In this document: one piece after another, positions 1-11,615 of the stretch
Numbering within the stretch: the first letter of the stretch is position 1
How the letters are laid out: each line of letters begins with the position of its first letter
DNA from: Panax quinquefolius
Lineage: Eukaryota; Streptophyta; Magnoliopsida; Apiales; Araliaceae
DNA length: 64,000 nt
Reading direction: 5' to 3'
NCBI GenBank assembly: GCA_020205615.1
Contig: CM035171.1
Span: forward strand, 7,271,399-7,335,398
Program-made: the position numbers and the translations under genes
Notes under the pieces: generated by a model
Database searches by the model: none
What the model was told of the DNA's origin: nothing
The model's input: only the letters and a program-made list of their open reading frames with translations

Positions 1-114
1 TCCGACATCAACACTTTAGAATCCTGTCAAACACTACTTTACTTTCTTTTATGAACTTCAAACACTCTTGTTCTGCTATTAACCAAGTGGCTTGCCTCTA
101 CCCACTTAGTCATG
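1..114. other. Unassigned sequence left of the assembly gap
   Basis: Read on the minus strand, this stretch gives a short open frame that stops after about 24 residues, and I do not recognise it as GRAS sequence. The gap beside it has unknown true length, so this piece need not be close to, or in frame with, the GRAS exon at 215-422. It could be more of the same gene in another frame, or unrelated sequence joined by scaffolding. Confidence 0.5.
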
Positions 115-214
115 NNNNNNNNNNNNNNNNNNNNNNNNNNNNNNNNNNNNNNNNNNNNNNNNNNNNNNNNNNNNNNNNNNNNNNNNNNNNNNNNNNNNNN
201 NNNNNNNNNNNNNN
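115..214. other. Assembly gap of exactly 100 N
   Basis: There are exactly one hundred N characters. This is the conventional placeholder for a scaffold gap of unknown size. It interrupts the GRAS coding sequence about 69 codons after its start. Confidence 0.97.
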
Positions 215-422
215 GTACCCACATGACTTGTTGAGCCAAGGTGATGTCATTGTTTTCTAGGGCACTTGCACAATGAAGAAGTAGCTTCTCTATACAAGCT
301 CCGTCGAGGCTGCCTAGACAACCGTGTAGGGCACCTGATAGAGAATTTTGCGGAGAGGAATTAAAAAGGGTAGAGCTTTGTAAAGAAATGGAAGATGTGC
401 TTCCTCTAAGCTCAGTTTTCAT
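215..422 (-). CDS. SCL32: GRAS transcription factor, SCARECROW-LIKE 32 type, N-terminal part
   Basis: The frame opens with ATG at 422 (minus) and runs 69 codons to the gap. After a variable Ser-rich start, the residues GCLGSLDGACIEKLLLHCAS, followed by a stretch ending QQVMWV, match the beginning of the GRAS domain of SCL32-type proteins. In these proteins the GRAS domain begins close to the N-terminus and starts with the first leucine heptad repeat. GRAS proteins are nuclear transcriptional regulators. SCL32 homologues are usually intronless and over 400 residues long, so most of this gene lies in or beyond the gap. The start is convincing because the N-terminal length fits the family and no GRAS-like sequence precedes it. 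The gene looks intact as far as it is visible, and it is the only apparently functional host gene in the window. The subfamily assignment is from memory of the conserved start. Confidence 0.83.
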
Positions 423-760
423 AGTTTCTATATATTTCTGTGGTTGAGAATTAGGGTTTTGTGGTGTTTTTTACGTGCATGGAAGGTTTGATGAGAGCTT
501 CAAATTAGGAAGAATTAAGAGATCGAGAAGAGGAAAAGGGTTTAGTTGTCAGTTTGTTTCTGGTTAATTTGACACGCGTATGATTGATATTGGTCAGTAG
601 GATTGAAAAAGGCTAGGGGTTTATCTGATTTTAGATGTGAATTCAATTCGCAAGATGATCAAGAAATATGAGGTCCGGGCCATGTCGTTGAGAACTTTAC
701 ATGGAGAGAAAAGAGAGAAGGTCAGTTTATCTTATACAAACTGGGACCATATATATACAC
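423..760 (-). promoter_or_regulatory. Upstream / 5' UTR region of the GRAS gene
   Basis: About 340 bases separate the GRAS start codon from an (AT)n tract. On the minus strand a TATA-like TATAAGATA lies near 727-736, followed by a CT/GA-rich stretch of the kind common in plant 5' UTRs. No transcription start can be proved from sequence alone. Confidence 0.3.
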
Positions 761-767
761 ACGCGCG

Positions 768-770
<3 letters not shown>

Positions 771-815
<45 letters not shown>
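771..815. repeat. (AT)n microsatellite
   Basis: There are about 22 uninterrupted AT dinucleotides, preceded by a short mixed AC/CG run at 757-770. Confidence 0.95.
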
Positions 816-818
<3 letters not shown>

Positions 819-981
819 AGAAAATGTTCTTAATTAATTGTTAGATAATTATCAAAATTAATGAATAATGAGTTTTAAGCTAACCTAAAATGACAAGACT
901 ACCTGGTGTATCCCGTTGTCTATATAAAAAAATTTATTATTTAGTTTGGTTGCGCTTTTATTATTAGACATTAATTATGAT

Positions 982-1280
982 CACTATGAAAAAAAAATCT
1001 ATCAATGACCAATATATATCAATGACCTGAGCATATCTGGGTCATTTGATAGTCTTCTAGCGACAGATATCGGCGACCCGACCTATAATCCGATCAGCTA
1101 AGTGATATCCGCGACCACGATTCGATCGTTGATCGATCATTAGAACAAATTTCCCATCAAAATTGGCGAGAAAATGTTGGTAGCGTAGTTTTTTTTTCGA
1201 CCCATTGTAATCAGACGACCACATGCGATTATTGATAAGTCCATGTCATTAAAATCGGCGACCGCGTGCGATCGCGAGAT
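982..1280 (+). repeat. Left terminal and subterminal repeat zone of CACTA 1
   Basis: After the CACTA terminus the sequence is unusually rich in CGACC, GATCG and GATCATTA-like motifs repeated in both orientations. In En/Spm elements such subterminal arrays bind the element-encoded TNPA-type protein. That role is known for the family and only inferred here. Confidence 0.7.
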
Positions 1281-1869
1281 ATGATCGTGATTATCCTAAA
1301 TGAAATCGATGTCGGGCATTAAACTCGACCACGAACATAGAAGGAAAAAAAAAAGGGAGGCTGCGAAATAGAGAGAGGAGAAAGGAAAGGGAGAGGAAGG
1401 GAGTTCGATTAATCATGCCACTACCACCTACCACCACCACTGCCTAAGGAGATCAAAATTTTTAAGCAGTGAGTTTGATTGAATCTTCTAAACAGTATTT
1501 TATCTTCATTCATTGTAATTTCTTGAATCGTGCTTGAAATTGTATGTGAATTCTTTGGATTTAGCGATTGTGTGCATGAATACAGTGTATTGGGTAATTC
1601 GTTTAGTCACCTATCAAATTGGGTAATTTATTTTTGTTTTAAAATAGGTTTTGTCATCAAATCTGGTAACCTAATCTGGGTATTGGGTAATTCGTTTAGA
1701 TTTTTATTTGTAATTTGTTTTAGTATCACAATTACTCCACACAAATAGAATTTGATTATTATTGCTTCTTTACCATTGTTGTCTGTAGTGAACTATTATG
1801 GCAAAAAGTCCACGACAAATTATCTCATTTAGAAAACAAAATGGAATGTAATAACTAAAATTTAAATAT

Positions 1870-1872
<3 letters not shown>

Positions 1873-1901
<29 letters not shown>
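1873..1901. repeat. (AT)n microsatellite inside CACTA 1
   Basis: A run of about 14 AT units lies in the non-coding 5' part of the element. Confidence 0.95.
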
Positions 1902-1903
<2 letters not shown>

Positions 1904-2042
1904 TTAGATTAGATTAAATACTGGTATGTATTTATATTGGTTAGATTAGATTAAATACTATTAAATTCTTCAAGTAGTTGTTCGATTTGATTGGGTTTCC
2001 AAATTTTACAATTTTATTTGTTGAATGTGGTGTGTAAGTGCT

Positions 2043-2215
2043 TTGTATTGGAAATTTGTATTTCTCTTGGTTTGTGTCTTGGGTGCTAGAAATGTCCATA
2101 TATAAATGTAAATGGTAAATGCGTGTAGCTGAGTCCATATTAGGGGGAGACTCTGGCGAATTTTTTTTTGAAGTATTATAAGTATAAGTTTGAAAAATGT
2201 TCATAAGCATTATAA
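2043..2215. repeat. Internal direct repeat of CACTA 1, upstream copy
   Basis: This block is about 170 bases long. It contains the shared stretches CTCTTGGTTTGTGTCTTGGG and AAGTATTATAAGTATAAGTT, and it recurs in the same orientation at 7430-7600, 5.4 kb downstream. One copy precedes the transposase gene and the other lies between the transposase and the possible second gene. It may be a duplicated promoter, leader or intron segment. Confidence 0.85.
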
Positions 2216-3229
2216 GTATAAGTTTGTAGTTGAATTTTTTTTACCTCTTTTATTGTGAACATTTTTAGGTTTAAAATATATAATAACTTTTGGTTATAGG
2301 AAAGCTATGCCCATTATTGAAATAAAATGAGAAATTGAATTGTTTAAATATCTTGGTAAAACTTAATTTTAGTAATTCTCGATAAATTGGGTTACTGTTT
2401 ATATAGAGAACACAGGTGTTTCTTTATCGATTGGATATAAATATATTGGTGATCCACTAGAGCCTATTAAAGAAATTTGTTGGAGCGATGAAATTTGGGA
2501 TTGGGGCGCGAGAATACACGCCAAGCTTAGCTGTGACCTCACGGGGCAAAGCCAAGCTTGGTTGTCGACATGGTAAGCTATTGGGGGTTGTTAAGCCAAA
2601 ATAGGCGATCTTGAGGAAGCTGTTAGTGTAACGAGAGAATGTAACTAGACACACTTGGTTAATAAAGAAACTTTTTGGCTATAACTTGAAAAAAACAAGG
2701 GTATTTAACACTTATGTATACAAGAATAAAGCTATAAAATGTTATAGAAGCTATAAATTGCTTAACCAAGTTGTGACTATCCCAAAACATAAAAGATTAT
2801 AAAAAGGACCGTGAGGGGTATAATCTTAAAACATGTTAGCCGAGGCCTTAGATGGACTCTTCAATTCTTGGCGTGAAGCCTTAGATGGAGATAGTTTTCT
2901 TAAGAAAAAAACATTTCATGCATCTGAATACCAACGAAATATATGTATTCTTGATATAGAGCTAGAATGAATGAAATACCTTACGTCGATTAACAATAAA
3001 AACAAATTTAAAACAAATTAAAATAAAATAACATGATATAATATAAAGTTTCTCATCTTTTGCATTAATTTGCATTCATTCGTTAACATTGAGTATGCTT
3101 AAATGTTAATCATATACTTCTAAGTATGCTCAAGTCATATAGTTTACTGGTATGCTCAAGTCATATCTTCTACAAGTATGCTCAAGTCATATGATTAATA
3201 AGCTCGTGTTATGCATAGTAGTATCATCG

Positions 3230-6012
3230 TGGAATCATGGACCTCTATTCGAATAGTAGTTGGATGGCACGACGAAAGTCAAGTGCCCGATAAATCTTCT
3301 GATTGAATTTAGAATTTGGTTGCCAAGTGTTTTTGGAGTATCGTATAGTCACCCAGAATGTATGAATGGTAAGTCGCGAATCGATGTCCATGTTTAAAGT
3401 GTAAGAATGTAAATTATATGGACAGAGACATGGTAAACTATCATTTACTTGTTTACGGGTTCATGAGAAATTACGAAGAATCTTTGGTGGGCACATGGGC
3501 GGAGAGAGAGATGGTGGCATCACACAAGTACACAATTCGGGCGATTAGTACTCGTCGTTATGAATGAAATGGTCCATGATATTGCGGGGCGATTTTGATT
3601 GGGAAGCAAGCGAGAGAAGCGACCTATGAATTACGATGCCAAAGACTTCTTTAAGTTGTTAGGCGAGGGTAGCAAGCCATTGTGGCATGGTTGCACCAAA
3701 CACACTACATTATGCTGCGATGGCGACATTACTTAACATCGAAATTTGATCCTGACATGAGCCGTGAGTGTTTTGAGTCACTCTTGAAGGCAATTAAGAG
3801 TATGTTGCTGACGGTGAAAAATTACACAGTAACTATTACTTTTGTAAGAAAATGGTGAAGAAGTTGGGTCTTGGATACCAAAAGATCGATCGTGTCCCAA
3901 CGGATGCATGCATGTTGTTTATAAGGAAAATGAGCAGGATGACAAGGTGCACGTTTTGCGATCATGATCGGTTTAGGCCTAATAAAGAGGTGTGACTACA
4001 AAAAAATCAAGTATCTGGTTTAAGATTCTAAGGTATTTTCCAATAACACATCGACTAAAAAGATTGTACATGTCTTGAATCAATTTGAACATATGAGTTG
4101 GCATCTGAAATCTCCGACTAAAGATGGAGAACTAAATCATCCATGAGATGGGCGGGGCTTGGAAAGATTTCAACTTAGCACATCTGAATTTGCATTGGAA
4201 CCTAGAAATGTGAGGCTTGGATTGTCCATGGATGGTTTCAATCCGTTTGGCCACTCAATTTGTTAAAATCTCATGTTGGCTGTGATTGTTACTCCGTCTG
4301 ACTTGCCTCCTTGGATGTGTATGAAACGACCATACTTATTTCTTTCACTTTCGTGATTCACGGTCTAAGAGTCTGGAAAGAACTTAGATGTTTACTTGAG
4401 ACCTCTTATAGGCGAGTTAAAGGTATTGTGGGAGGATGGAGATGCAGACTTGGGATGTTGCTGGCGAAAACAAATTTCAACCTTAGAGGCGGCGGTTATG
4501 TGGACTATAAGTGACTTCCCGACTTATGGTATGTTAGTTGGATGGAGTACACGGGAAGTTGGCTTGTCCGTATTGTATGGAGCATCTGAAAGTCGTTTAA
4601 TCTATCAAAAGGTTGAAAGCCTTGTTGGTTTGGTATCATCGTCGGTTCTTCTGGGTAGATCACCGTTTGAAGAAATAGAGAACACTTGAGGAAAGGAAAG
4701 TAGATAATGATATGCACCTTGCCGCGATTGTCGGGAGCGGAGATCTGAGATCGTGTGATGAGATTGCCGGTTATCCCATTTAGTAAGGTTGATCGACGAC
4801 AAACATAATCAATGGGTTTGGTGAATCTCATAAGCGGGGTTCGGAGAAGCATCTTTTGGAATTGCCTTATTGAATTACTACAAATTTGATTAAATGCGTA
4901 ATCTAGATGTGATGCATATTGAGAAGAATGTGTTTGACAATGTGTTTAACATTGTGATGAATATTACGGGGAAGACAAAAAGATAACGATAAAGCACGTT
5001 TGGACATGAAAGATATTTATAAGCGTCTGGATTAGAACTTTATGAATCTCCTAATGGTAAGATTGTCAAAGCGCATCTGAGGTACACATTGTCCAAAAAG
5101 CAAGTTGAAGATGTGTGCACATGGGTTAAGTCTACGAAACTACCCGGATGGATATCGTCGAACATTGCAAGGTGTGTTATTACGGGTGGGAAATTACAAG
5201 GGATGAAGAGTCGTGGTATGTCGTGTGTTCATGGAGAGACTAAATACTATAGCATTTGGGATCTGCTTGATAAACCAATATGGGATGCTTTGGCGGATCT
5301 TAGTCGTTTCTTGAAGACTTGTGTTCAAAATCATTGAATGAGAAGGACATGTTTGTACTTGAGAAGAACATCATAGAGATCACGTGTAAAGCTGGAAAAA
5401 TATTCCCACTTTTTTTTTGACTCCATGGAGCATTTGCAAATCCATCTTCCTATGAAGCTCGTGTTGGGGGTCCGATTCAATATAGATGGATGTACCCTTT
5501 CGAGAGGTGATGGGAAACCTTAAGAGGAAGGTGAAGAATAGAGCTTATGTCGAGGGTTCGATATCACGAGCATCTGATTTTGATGAGATATCTACGTTTG
5601 TCTCGGACTATTTTAGGACGAAGTCTTGACAAAGGCCAATCGAGTATCGAGACATGATGATGGAAATGTTGAACTAAATGGTGGCTCTCTCGTATTTGGT
5701 CTATCGGTATGCTTATGGAAAAGGAAAAGCGTATTCCTCTCTGACAAAATTACATGCATGCGCACTTACATTCTTCTCGATTCTTGAGGAGATTGGCCAA
5801 TTTGTGAAGTACACATATAAACTTGATATTTTATCTTTTAAGTTGAAAATTTATTCCAATATGTTAATGTTTATAACATGGTATAGATTATGCGATGATG
5901 AGTTAAAAGTGAAAGCATCTTGAAGCATAAGCGATAAAGATATTGAAATCGATCGGGATAAAAACTTTGCACTTTGGCTAAAGGACAAAGTAAGTTCAAT
6001 TTTAAACACGTA

Positions 6013-6046
<34 letters not shown>

Positions 6047-6835
6047 TCCATATATTAACTATGACTTCATTTAATAAGATGGAGTTTTTTGAGGCTTTGG
6101 TTGAGGGATCAACGATTAGGCTAATGTCTGAAGTCTAGCTATGGGACGAGACGAGGATCGAAGTCGGTATGATGGTTCTGAAAATAAATGGTTGTGAATT
6201 TCCTGAAAGGCATATAGGTAGTGGTAAAAGAACAACGAACTACGGAGTGTGTGTCGAGGAGATTATTCTGATGAGCTTGGTGCGTGCCTTTTATGGGGAG
6301 TTGGAGGAAATCGTGGAGTTGTCGTCTGAGGAGCACGTCTGAGGGTCGTATTCACTTGTTCAAGTGTTGTTGGTTTGATTCGGAAAAAGGGATCGTGTTG
6401 ACGAGACATGGAATCGTCGATATTGACCTCCATGGAGTCTGCGTACTCCAACGAACCAGTTTGTTTTACCAACTCAAGCGATCAAGTATACTACACTCTT
6501 AGTCTGTTAGGAAAAGGATAGGCCTTCTGATTGGCAAGTTGTAATTTATACTCCGTGCGTGAGTCGTGTAGAATTAGTTGATGGGGAGATTTACGAAGCG
6601 AGATGCTTCGTGAGTCGGACTATAATAAATGTGGAGGGCGACAATGAAGTAATCCGATTAGATGGTGGAGATGAACCACATGAATTAGATCTGAGTCGAT
6701 ACTTGTGTCGGATGACATTGATCTTGAGGAGGAAGAGTTATTGGTTGAATCGACCACGAGAATCTGAAGCGGATGATGGTTATGAATCTGCAACACGTAT
6801 CTGAAGATGATTACGAATCGGACATTGACACTTGA
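3230..6835 (+). pseudogene. TNP2-type CACTA transposase, decayed
   Basis: Fragments of one long transposase appear in the expected order. A transposase-associated domain lies near 3230-3510, with a CKNVNYMDRDMVNYHLLVYGF-like segment. The catalytic region spans about 3600-5340. Recognisable pieces include AVMWTISDFPTYGMLVGWST near 4490-4550, NLDVMHIEKNVFDNV near 4903-4950, and KLPGWISSNIARCV near 5137-5178. A DUF4218-like segment follows at 5410-5620 (SMEHLQIHLP then RWMYPFER). After a likely intron, with donor GTAAGT near 5988 and (TA)n inside, a DUF4216-like segment follows at 6340-6620 (VLFKCCWFDSEKG type, then YTPCVSRVELVDGEIYEARCF). The last acidic codons (LEEEELLVES, DDGYES) end at a stop near 6833-6835. 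Many frameshifts and stops break it. In active elements this protein cuts and joins transposon ends in the nucleus; this copy cannot. Confidence 0.85.
6015..6045. repeat. (TA)n microsatellite in the probable transposase intron
   Basis: About 15 TA units lie between the donor-like GTAAGT near 5988 and the resumption of coding similarity near 6075. Confidence 0.92.
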
Positions 6836-6860
6836 ACTCATGAAATGTATGTTTAGCAAT

Positions 6861-7150
6861 ACATGTTTTTATATCATTATCGTGTTTATGTCTAAACTAT
6901 TTAAATGCAACTTTTGTTTATTGTCATTTTATATTCATATATATACATGTTTATATCAACATCGTGTTTATGTACTAAACTATTTAAATCAACTTTTGTT
7001 TATTGTCATTTTATATTCATATATATACGTGTTTATATCAACTGTCGTGTTTATGTACTAAACTATTTAAATCTGACTTTTATTTATTGTCATTTTATAT
7101 TCATATATATACATGTTTATATCATTTATCGTATTTATTGTCATATATAC
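6861..7150. repeat. 83-bp tandem repeat, about 3.3 copies
   Basis: The motif CGTGTTTATG recurs at 6881, 6963, 7046 and, with changes, 7130. This gives periods of 82, 83 and 84 bases. Each unit also holds AAACTATTTAAAT and TTTATTGTCATTTTATATTC. It lies just after the transposase stop codon, in its 3' UTR position. Open frames over this array are artefacts of repeat translation. Confidence 0.93.
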
Positions 7151-7429
7151 GTGTAATCAAATATGACTCTAATAACATCTTGAAATTTGTAATATCTGAG
7201 ATGGCTGCCACGAGCGGTATGAAAAAGCGGCTTGGGTAGGGGCCTAATAATGTGCCCAAGGCCCTCTTAATCCAGATGATCGGATTCTTATTGATTAAGC
7301 CTCTCCTCAAATATACGTCGTCCGCGTATATCATTTATATAAAAGCATTTAAGATTCCATTTATTGTATATTGGTAATGTTTTGATTGATATTATATTGG
7401 TAATGTTTTATTTTGGTCTTATTGTATTG

Positions 7430-7600
7430 AAAATTTGTATATTTCTCTTGGTTTGTGTCTTGGGTGCCTAGAAATGTCCATATATGCATGCCGTGCGTGT
7501 ATGTGGCTAATCTATATTATAGGGAGACTATGGCGAATTTTTTTAAGTATTATAAGTATAAGTTTGAAAAATGTTCACAAATATTATAACTTAGATGTAA
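7430..7600. repeat. Internal direct repeat of CACTA 1, downstream copy
   Basis: This is the second copy of the block at 2043-2215, in the same orientation, with about 10-15 percent visible differences and small indels. It precedes the possible second element gene. Confidence 0.85.
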
Positions 7601-7859
7601 ATTGCTTTAATATATGCTAATTGATGTTGTATATTATAGTGATTTTTTAGGATAATAAGATCGTCAGTGCATATCACGGTTTGTGTTTCTGAAATTGGCT
7701 ACACACATGATTACGTTAGGCGAAACACACCTATAAGCCCACAAGGATCTTTGTTTGGGGCGAAATTTGGTATGTTTTTTTAATTATGACAAATAATATT
7801 TATATAATATTAATATAATATTGAAAGGATAATTATTTAGTAATGTTATTATTATTTTT

Positions 7860-8840
7860 TTATTTGAAAGCGGTATAGATGGGAGGGCCTTGCGAGCTTG
7901 ATTGATTGAGACATTATTACGGCAAAAGTCTTGGTCCGCTTTGAGGACAACAGAATAAAGAAAACGACAAAAAGCCGTTCACAATGATCGAGATCGACCA
8001 TCCAGGCGGGGAGAGGATTATATGCCTGACGCATAGCCCACAGTGGTGCACCCGATCCATATAAATTTGAGATGTGTGCCCAATGGAGAATTTGAGCTAG
8101 GTGAAAAACGAAAAAGCTACGCACACTGACAGAGCCTCGGGTGTATCCAGATGGCGAAAAGGCTAAAAAGAACATCTGGTGACGGTATTTCACGATTCTG
8201 ACGTATCCTTGCCCGAATGCGTATTGACAAGTTTTAATATGTTTACAATCATGAATTGTAGAAAATATCCCATTTTACTTAGTAATATTGTCTTTGTTTT
8301 TGTATAGGAGTCTCGGTCTCAAGGTTCGGCTTTATCCGTTGGTTTGGATGTGTATGTGTTACCGTGATGATGCACTGAGGCTATCCGGATAAGCGGTAAT
8401 AAGTTTTAACAACTTTGATCTTGTTTATTAATACTTACAAAATATTATTTTTAACTATTTAAGTGTTAACATGATGACGGGATACTTATAAAGGTTTATT
8501 GAATGGCGTTATCTGAAGGCACTCCACGTCACTTTATTGATCGAGAGTTGTGGGAGAGGCGTCTGTTGTGAAGAAGAACTACATTAAAGGTCGAGGACAA
8601 CGACGCGGCCCATCCTTGATGGCTCGAGCGACTCTGCTACCCGATCTTCCACGATCGTGAGTCGTCCAATTTGTTCATACTCAAATTTGTTGTGTGAGAG
8701 CTATATCTCGAATCAAAATCTTACGAAGATCTTTGGCGGGCACACAGGGCTCTCTTGATCTGAGGAGTTAAATTTGAAGCGATGGCGGCGGCAGCAGAGG
8801 ACGACATGGGGATGGCGGCGAGTATAAAATCAATTTGTTG
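7860..8840 (+). pseudogene. Possible second CACTA gene (TNPA-like / plant transposase Ptta type), decayed
   Basis: This region has higher GC and more codon-like texture than its surroundings, but no long open frame. Fragments such as KTTKSRS near 7960 and NYIKGRGQRRGPS near 8580, and a GCGGCGGCAGCAGAGGACG-like acidic/Ala run near 8780-8820, are compatible with the second protein of plant CACTA elements. Its position downstream of and parallel to the TNP2-type gene also fits. I could not recognise a diagnostic motif with confidence. It could instead be unrelated filler, so treat the name as provisional. Confidence 0.38.
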
Positions 8841-9229
8841 TATGTATTGTATTAATATATACCGATGTCAACATATTTATTATATTTGTAACTTGTTTTA
8901 TTATTTTGTTAATTACGAGGGTGATCGAGGAGGATGATGCTTGCACATAACCTTGTACTTGTATATTCATTATTTGGATGTTTGTATATATATTACTTAA
9001 ACAAGTTTTGAAATGTTATTATATTTATTCAAATCGTATTGGTTTTAAAGGTTTATATACTAGTTTGGTGTATGTGTTGGTGGACGATGGATGTTTATAT
9101 TGTTTTGTATGTTGTTTATCTTGGTGTGTATGTGTGTTGGGGATAAAGCGGTGAAAGCAGTCTGAGTTTTTAGAATTACGCAAAAGCACAAAAATCAAAC
9201 AATAATTTTTTTTCATATCGGTATTGCGT

Positions 9230-9550
9230 CGCGGTCATTTGAACGATCAATATGACGACACGCGATGTCGTGACGCTTGCATGATCGGCTGATAATCGTC
9301 GACCCGACACGTCAGACCACGTCGAACTTTGGCCACGGACCATCTTGACTTCGGCTTCAATGACCGGTTTGTCATTTCGATTATTTCATGTGATCATGCT
9401 TGATATCTCGATCATTAATAGTGGTGTTGATGTGCATCCCAATACCAGATTTTATCTTGACGATGATCACTTTTCGATCATGAGATATTTATCTGCTGAC
9501 CGTCGTCTGATCATTGATAAGCGATCATTAATAAAGCCTTTGTTGTAGTG
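9230..9550 (-). repeat. Right terminal and subterminal repeat zone of CACTA 1
   Basis: This mirrors the left zone, with clustered GATCATTA, GATAAGCGATC and CGACC motifs ending in the inverted terminus TTGTAGTG at 9550. It is immediately followed by the second GAT of the target duplication. Confidence 0.72.
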
Positions 9551-9553
9551 GAT

Positions 9554-10330
9554 TTTTGTTTTTCAAACAAAATTATTCCATGATATCCAATGAATCTGCT
9601 CTCTCTCAGTTTAGTACTATAGTGAATGTTATTTTACATAAGGTTGAATGAGAATGATTGGACCACATAGAATTAATGATTATTGGTGATTGGACCACAT
9701 ACTTTGTTAGTTGATCTTCAAGCCAAGTTCGAAATATTATTTGATTATCATATAAAGGTTGATTATAGATCTTTACATGCATGATGTGTTTAATCTTTAT
9801 AAAGGCTACTTAGTTAAGCCATATATAATTAAGTACATCATAATTAATAACAAAATAATAATAATTAAAGGGGATTCGGTAGCATCTTTATTATGGATGG
9901 TTTGGATTGATCCTTCTATATATATATATTGAACAACAAAGAGAGCTTTAATTTCCAAGCCGCTTAATTTGGCAGCATGTCTAACGTTTAAAGATTAATT
10001 AAATTGAAGAAGTGTAAAGAGTGGGTTAAGAAGCTGTCTTAGCCGGCCACTCTTTTGTCGAATTTGAGCAAAAGGAATGACATTTAAGACGAGCATATTA
10101 TTTTTAATTCATTAATTAAGTATTAGTTTATTTTTTGTAATTCATTCTAGTGATTGATGCATGCCCTTCATATCCATCAATCCCACATATATACCTACAT
10201 GTTATATAATTAATAAGAACATCAATTTGTTTGTGCCATGTACTTCCATAGCTAAAGACAAATAGCCATATATATCTATACATAATGGACAAATTAGGTT
10301 CTTTCACTAGATTGTCACGTACTTTATGAA

Positions 10331-10333
<3 letters not shown>
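9554..10333. other. AT-rich spacer, nothing recognised
   Basis: No coding sequence is visible. A short direct repeat, GATTGGACCACAT, occurs twice near 9657 and 9690. The rest is unassigned AT-rich DNA. Confidence 0.6.
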
Positions 10334-10423
<90 letters not shown>

Positions 10424-10767
10424 TCCGGATTCCGACGCCCCCGTTTATCCCGGGACTTTTTTTTTTTTTTTTTTTTAAAAACAACTAAAAAAAATATTTA
10501 ATATTTTATGGAATTGAAAATTTTTCATAATAAAAGTGTTTTGAGGTGATTTGAGACGCATTATAACAAAAATGTGGTAGTGCAGTGCATGCATCTTTGT
10601 ACTTATTTTTTTAGTATAGGTATTCAAATCACTTTTGCTGAAAACATCAGATTATGAAAAATTTCAATTTATAAAATATTAATTATTATTTTAGTTGTTT
10701 TAAAAAAAAAAAAAAAAAATTGGTCCGTCTTTTACTTCGTCCCAAAGGCGTCCGGACTTTGGATCCG

Positions 10768-10842
<75 letters not shown>
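10334..10842. mobile_element. Microsatellite-flanked long inverted repeat (foldback / MITE-like)
   Basis: A (TA)n tract with a (GA)n tail (10334-10423) is followed by a left arm starting GTCCGGATTCCGACGCC. This arm runs through a T-tract and CAACTAAAA to ATTTTTCATAAT near 10530. The right arm (about 10630-10768) is its inverse: ATTATGAAAAATTTC, then TTTTAGTTG, an A-tract and GGCGTCCGGAC. A second (AT)n tract closes the structure at 10770-10842. Even the central part is partly self-complementary. The block could form a hairpin of roughly 340 bases. Rice Micron elements are a known precedent for a repeat set within (TA)n; here the family is unknown. Confidence 0.75.
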
Positions 10843-10844
<2 letters not shown>

Positions 10845-11548
10845 CAAATTTTGTTTCTTTTCATCAAAAATTCTTAACAATTAATTTTCAAACCACGAAA
10901 GGGGGATGCATGGAATCGGACATTTTTGTAAAAAGTTGGAGCAACCGAAATTTGAACTCTGAAGTCTGTTTGTTCAACGTAAAAGGAAATCATGCAAATA
11001 TGTAGCTAGCTAGATTAATTTTAGTGATCAGAACAGTAATGTAAATAGTAAATAGGGCGTATTGCCCTTCTCAACAGAAGATATATAAAGATTCTAACCA
11101 TGGCTTTGATTTTAAATCTACGAACAAAAAGGAATTTTCGTCTACAGCTGACTAATCTTGGTAATTATGTACAAAACAAAGATAATAAATTACCAAAGTA
11201 TATCTTAAGAAGCTTGACATTACATGCAAGCAAGGTACAGGTATAACATTTTTGATCGATTAGTATGATGAAGTTGCTTGTTTTTAATAATAGTTTTATT
11301 TTGAATTATTGATGTAAGTTTTTTTAATGAGTAGTACTTTTAAAATAGTTTACATGCAATATATATATATATATATGATGTTATTAAAGTCAAATAAATT
11401 TCTATTATTTATAATATTAATTTTTGAATTTTAAGATTTTATTAATTAATTTCAAAAGATTAAAACGTGAGTCTCTGGATTTTAAAAAGTCTAAATGTGG
11501 CATTTTTATAAAATATGGTCAAAAAATTGTAAAACTAAATAAAGTTAC

Positions 11549-11615
<67 letters not shown>

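Larger units (their letters stand above)
982..9550 (+). mobile_element. CACTA (En/Spm) DNA transposon 1, 8.57 kb, decayed
   Basis: The left end begins CACTATGAAAA at 982 and the right end finishes TTGTTGTAGTG at 9550. The right end is the inverse of a CACTACAACAA terminus. The element is bounded by the 3-bp direct repeat GAT (979-981 and 9551-9553), the expected target duplication size for this superfamily. The terminal repeats have diverged after the first few bases but still share a TATCAATGA block about 25-30 bases in. Subterminal regions contain many copies of short GATCATTA/TGATCG motifs in both orientations, as is typical of CACTA ends. Inside are a decayed TNP2 transposase (3230-6835) and a possible second gene (7860-8840). 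Frameshifts and stops show that it is not autonomous now. Confidence 0.9.

Noticed and set aside
6807..7239. Three overlapping plus-strand open frames with repeated FIYCHFIFIYIHVYI-like peptides
   Set aside because: They come from the 83-bp tandem repeat read in three frames and not from a repeat protein.
7852..8193. 113-codon minus-strand open frame inside CACTA 1
   Set aside because: It runs antisense to the putative second element gene, with no recognisable domain. The plus strand fits the element's layout better.
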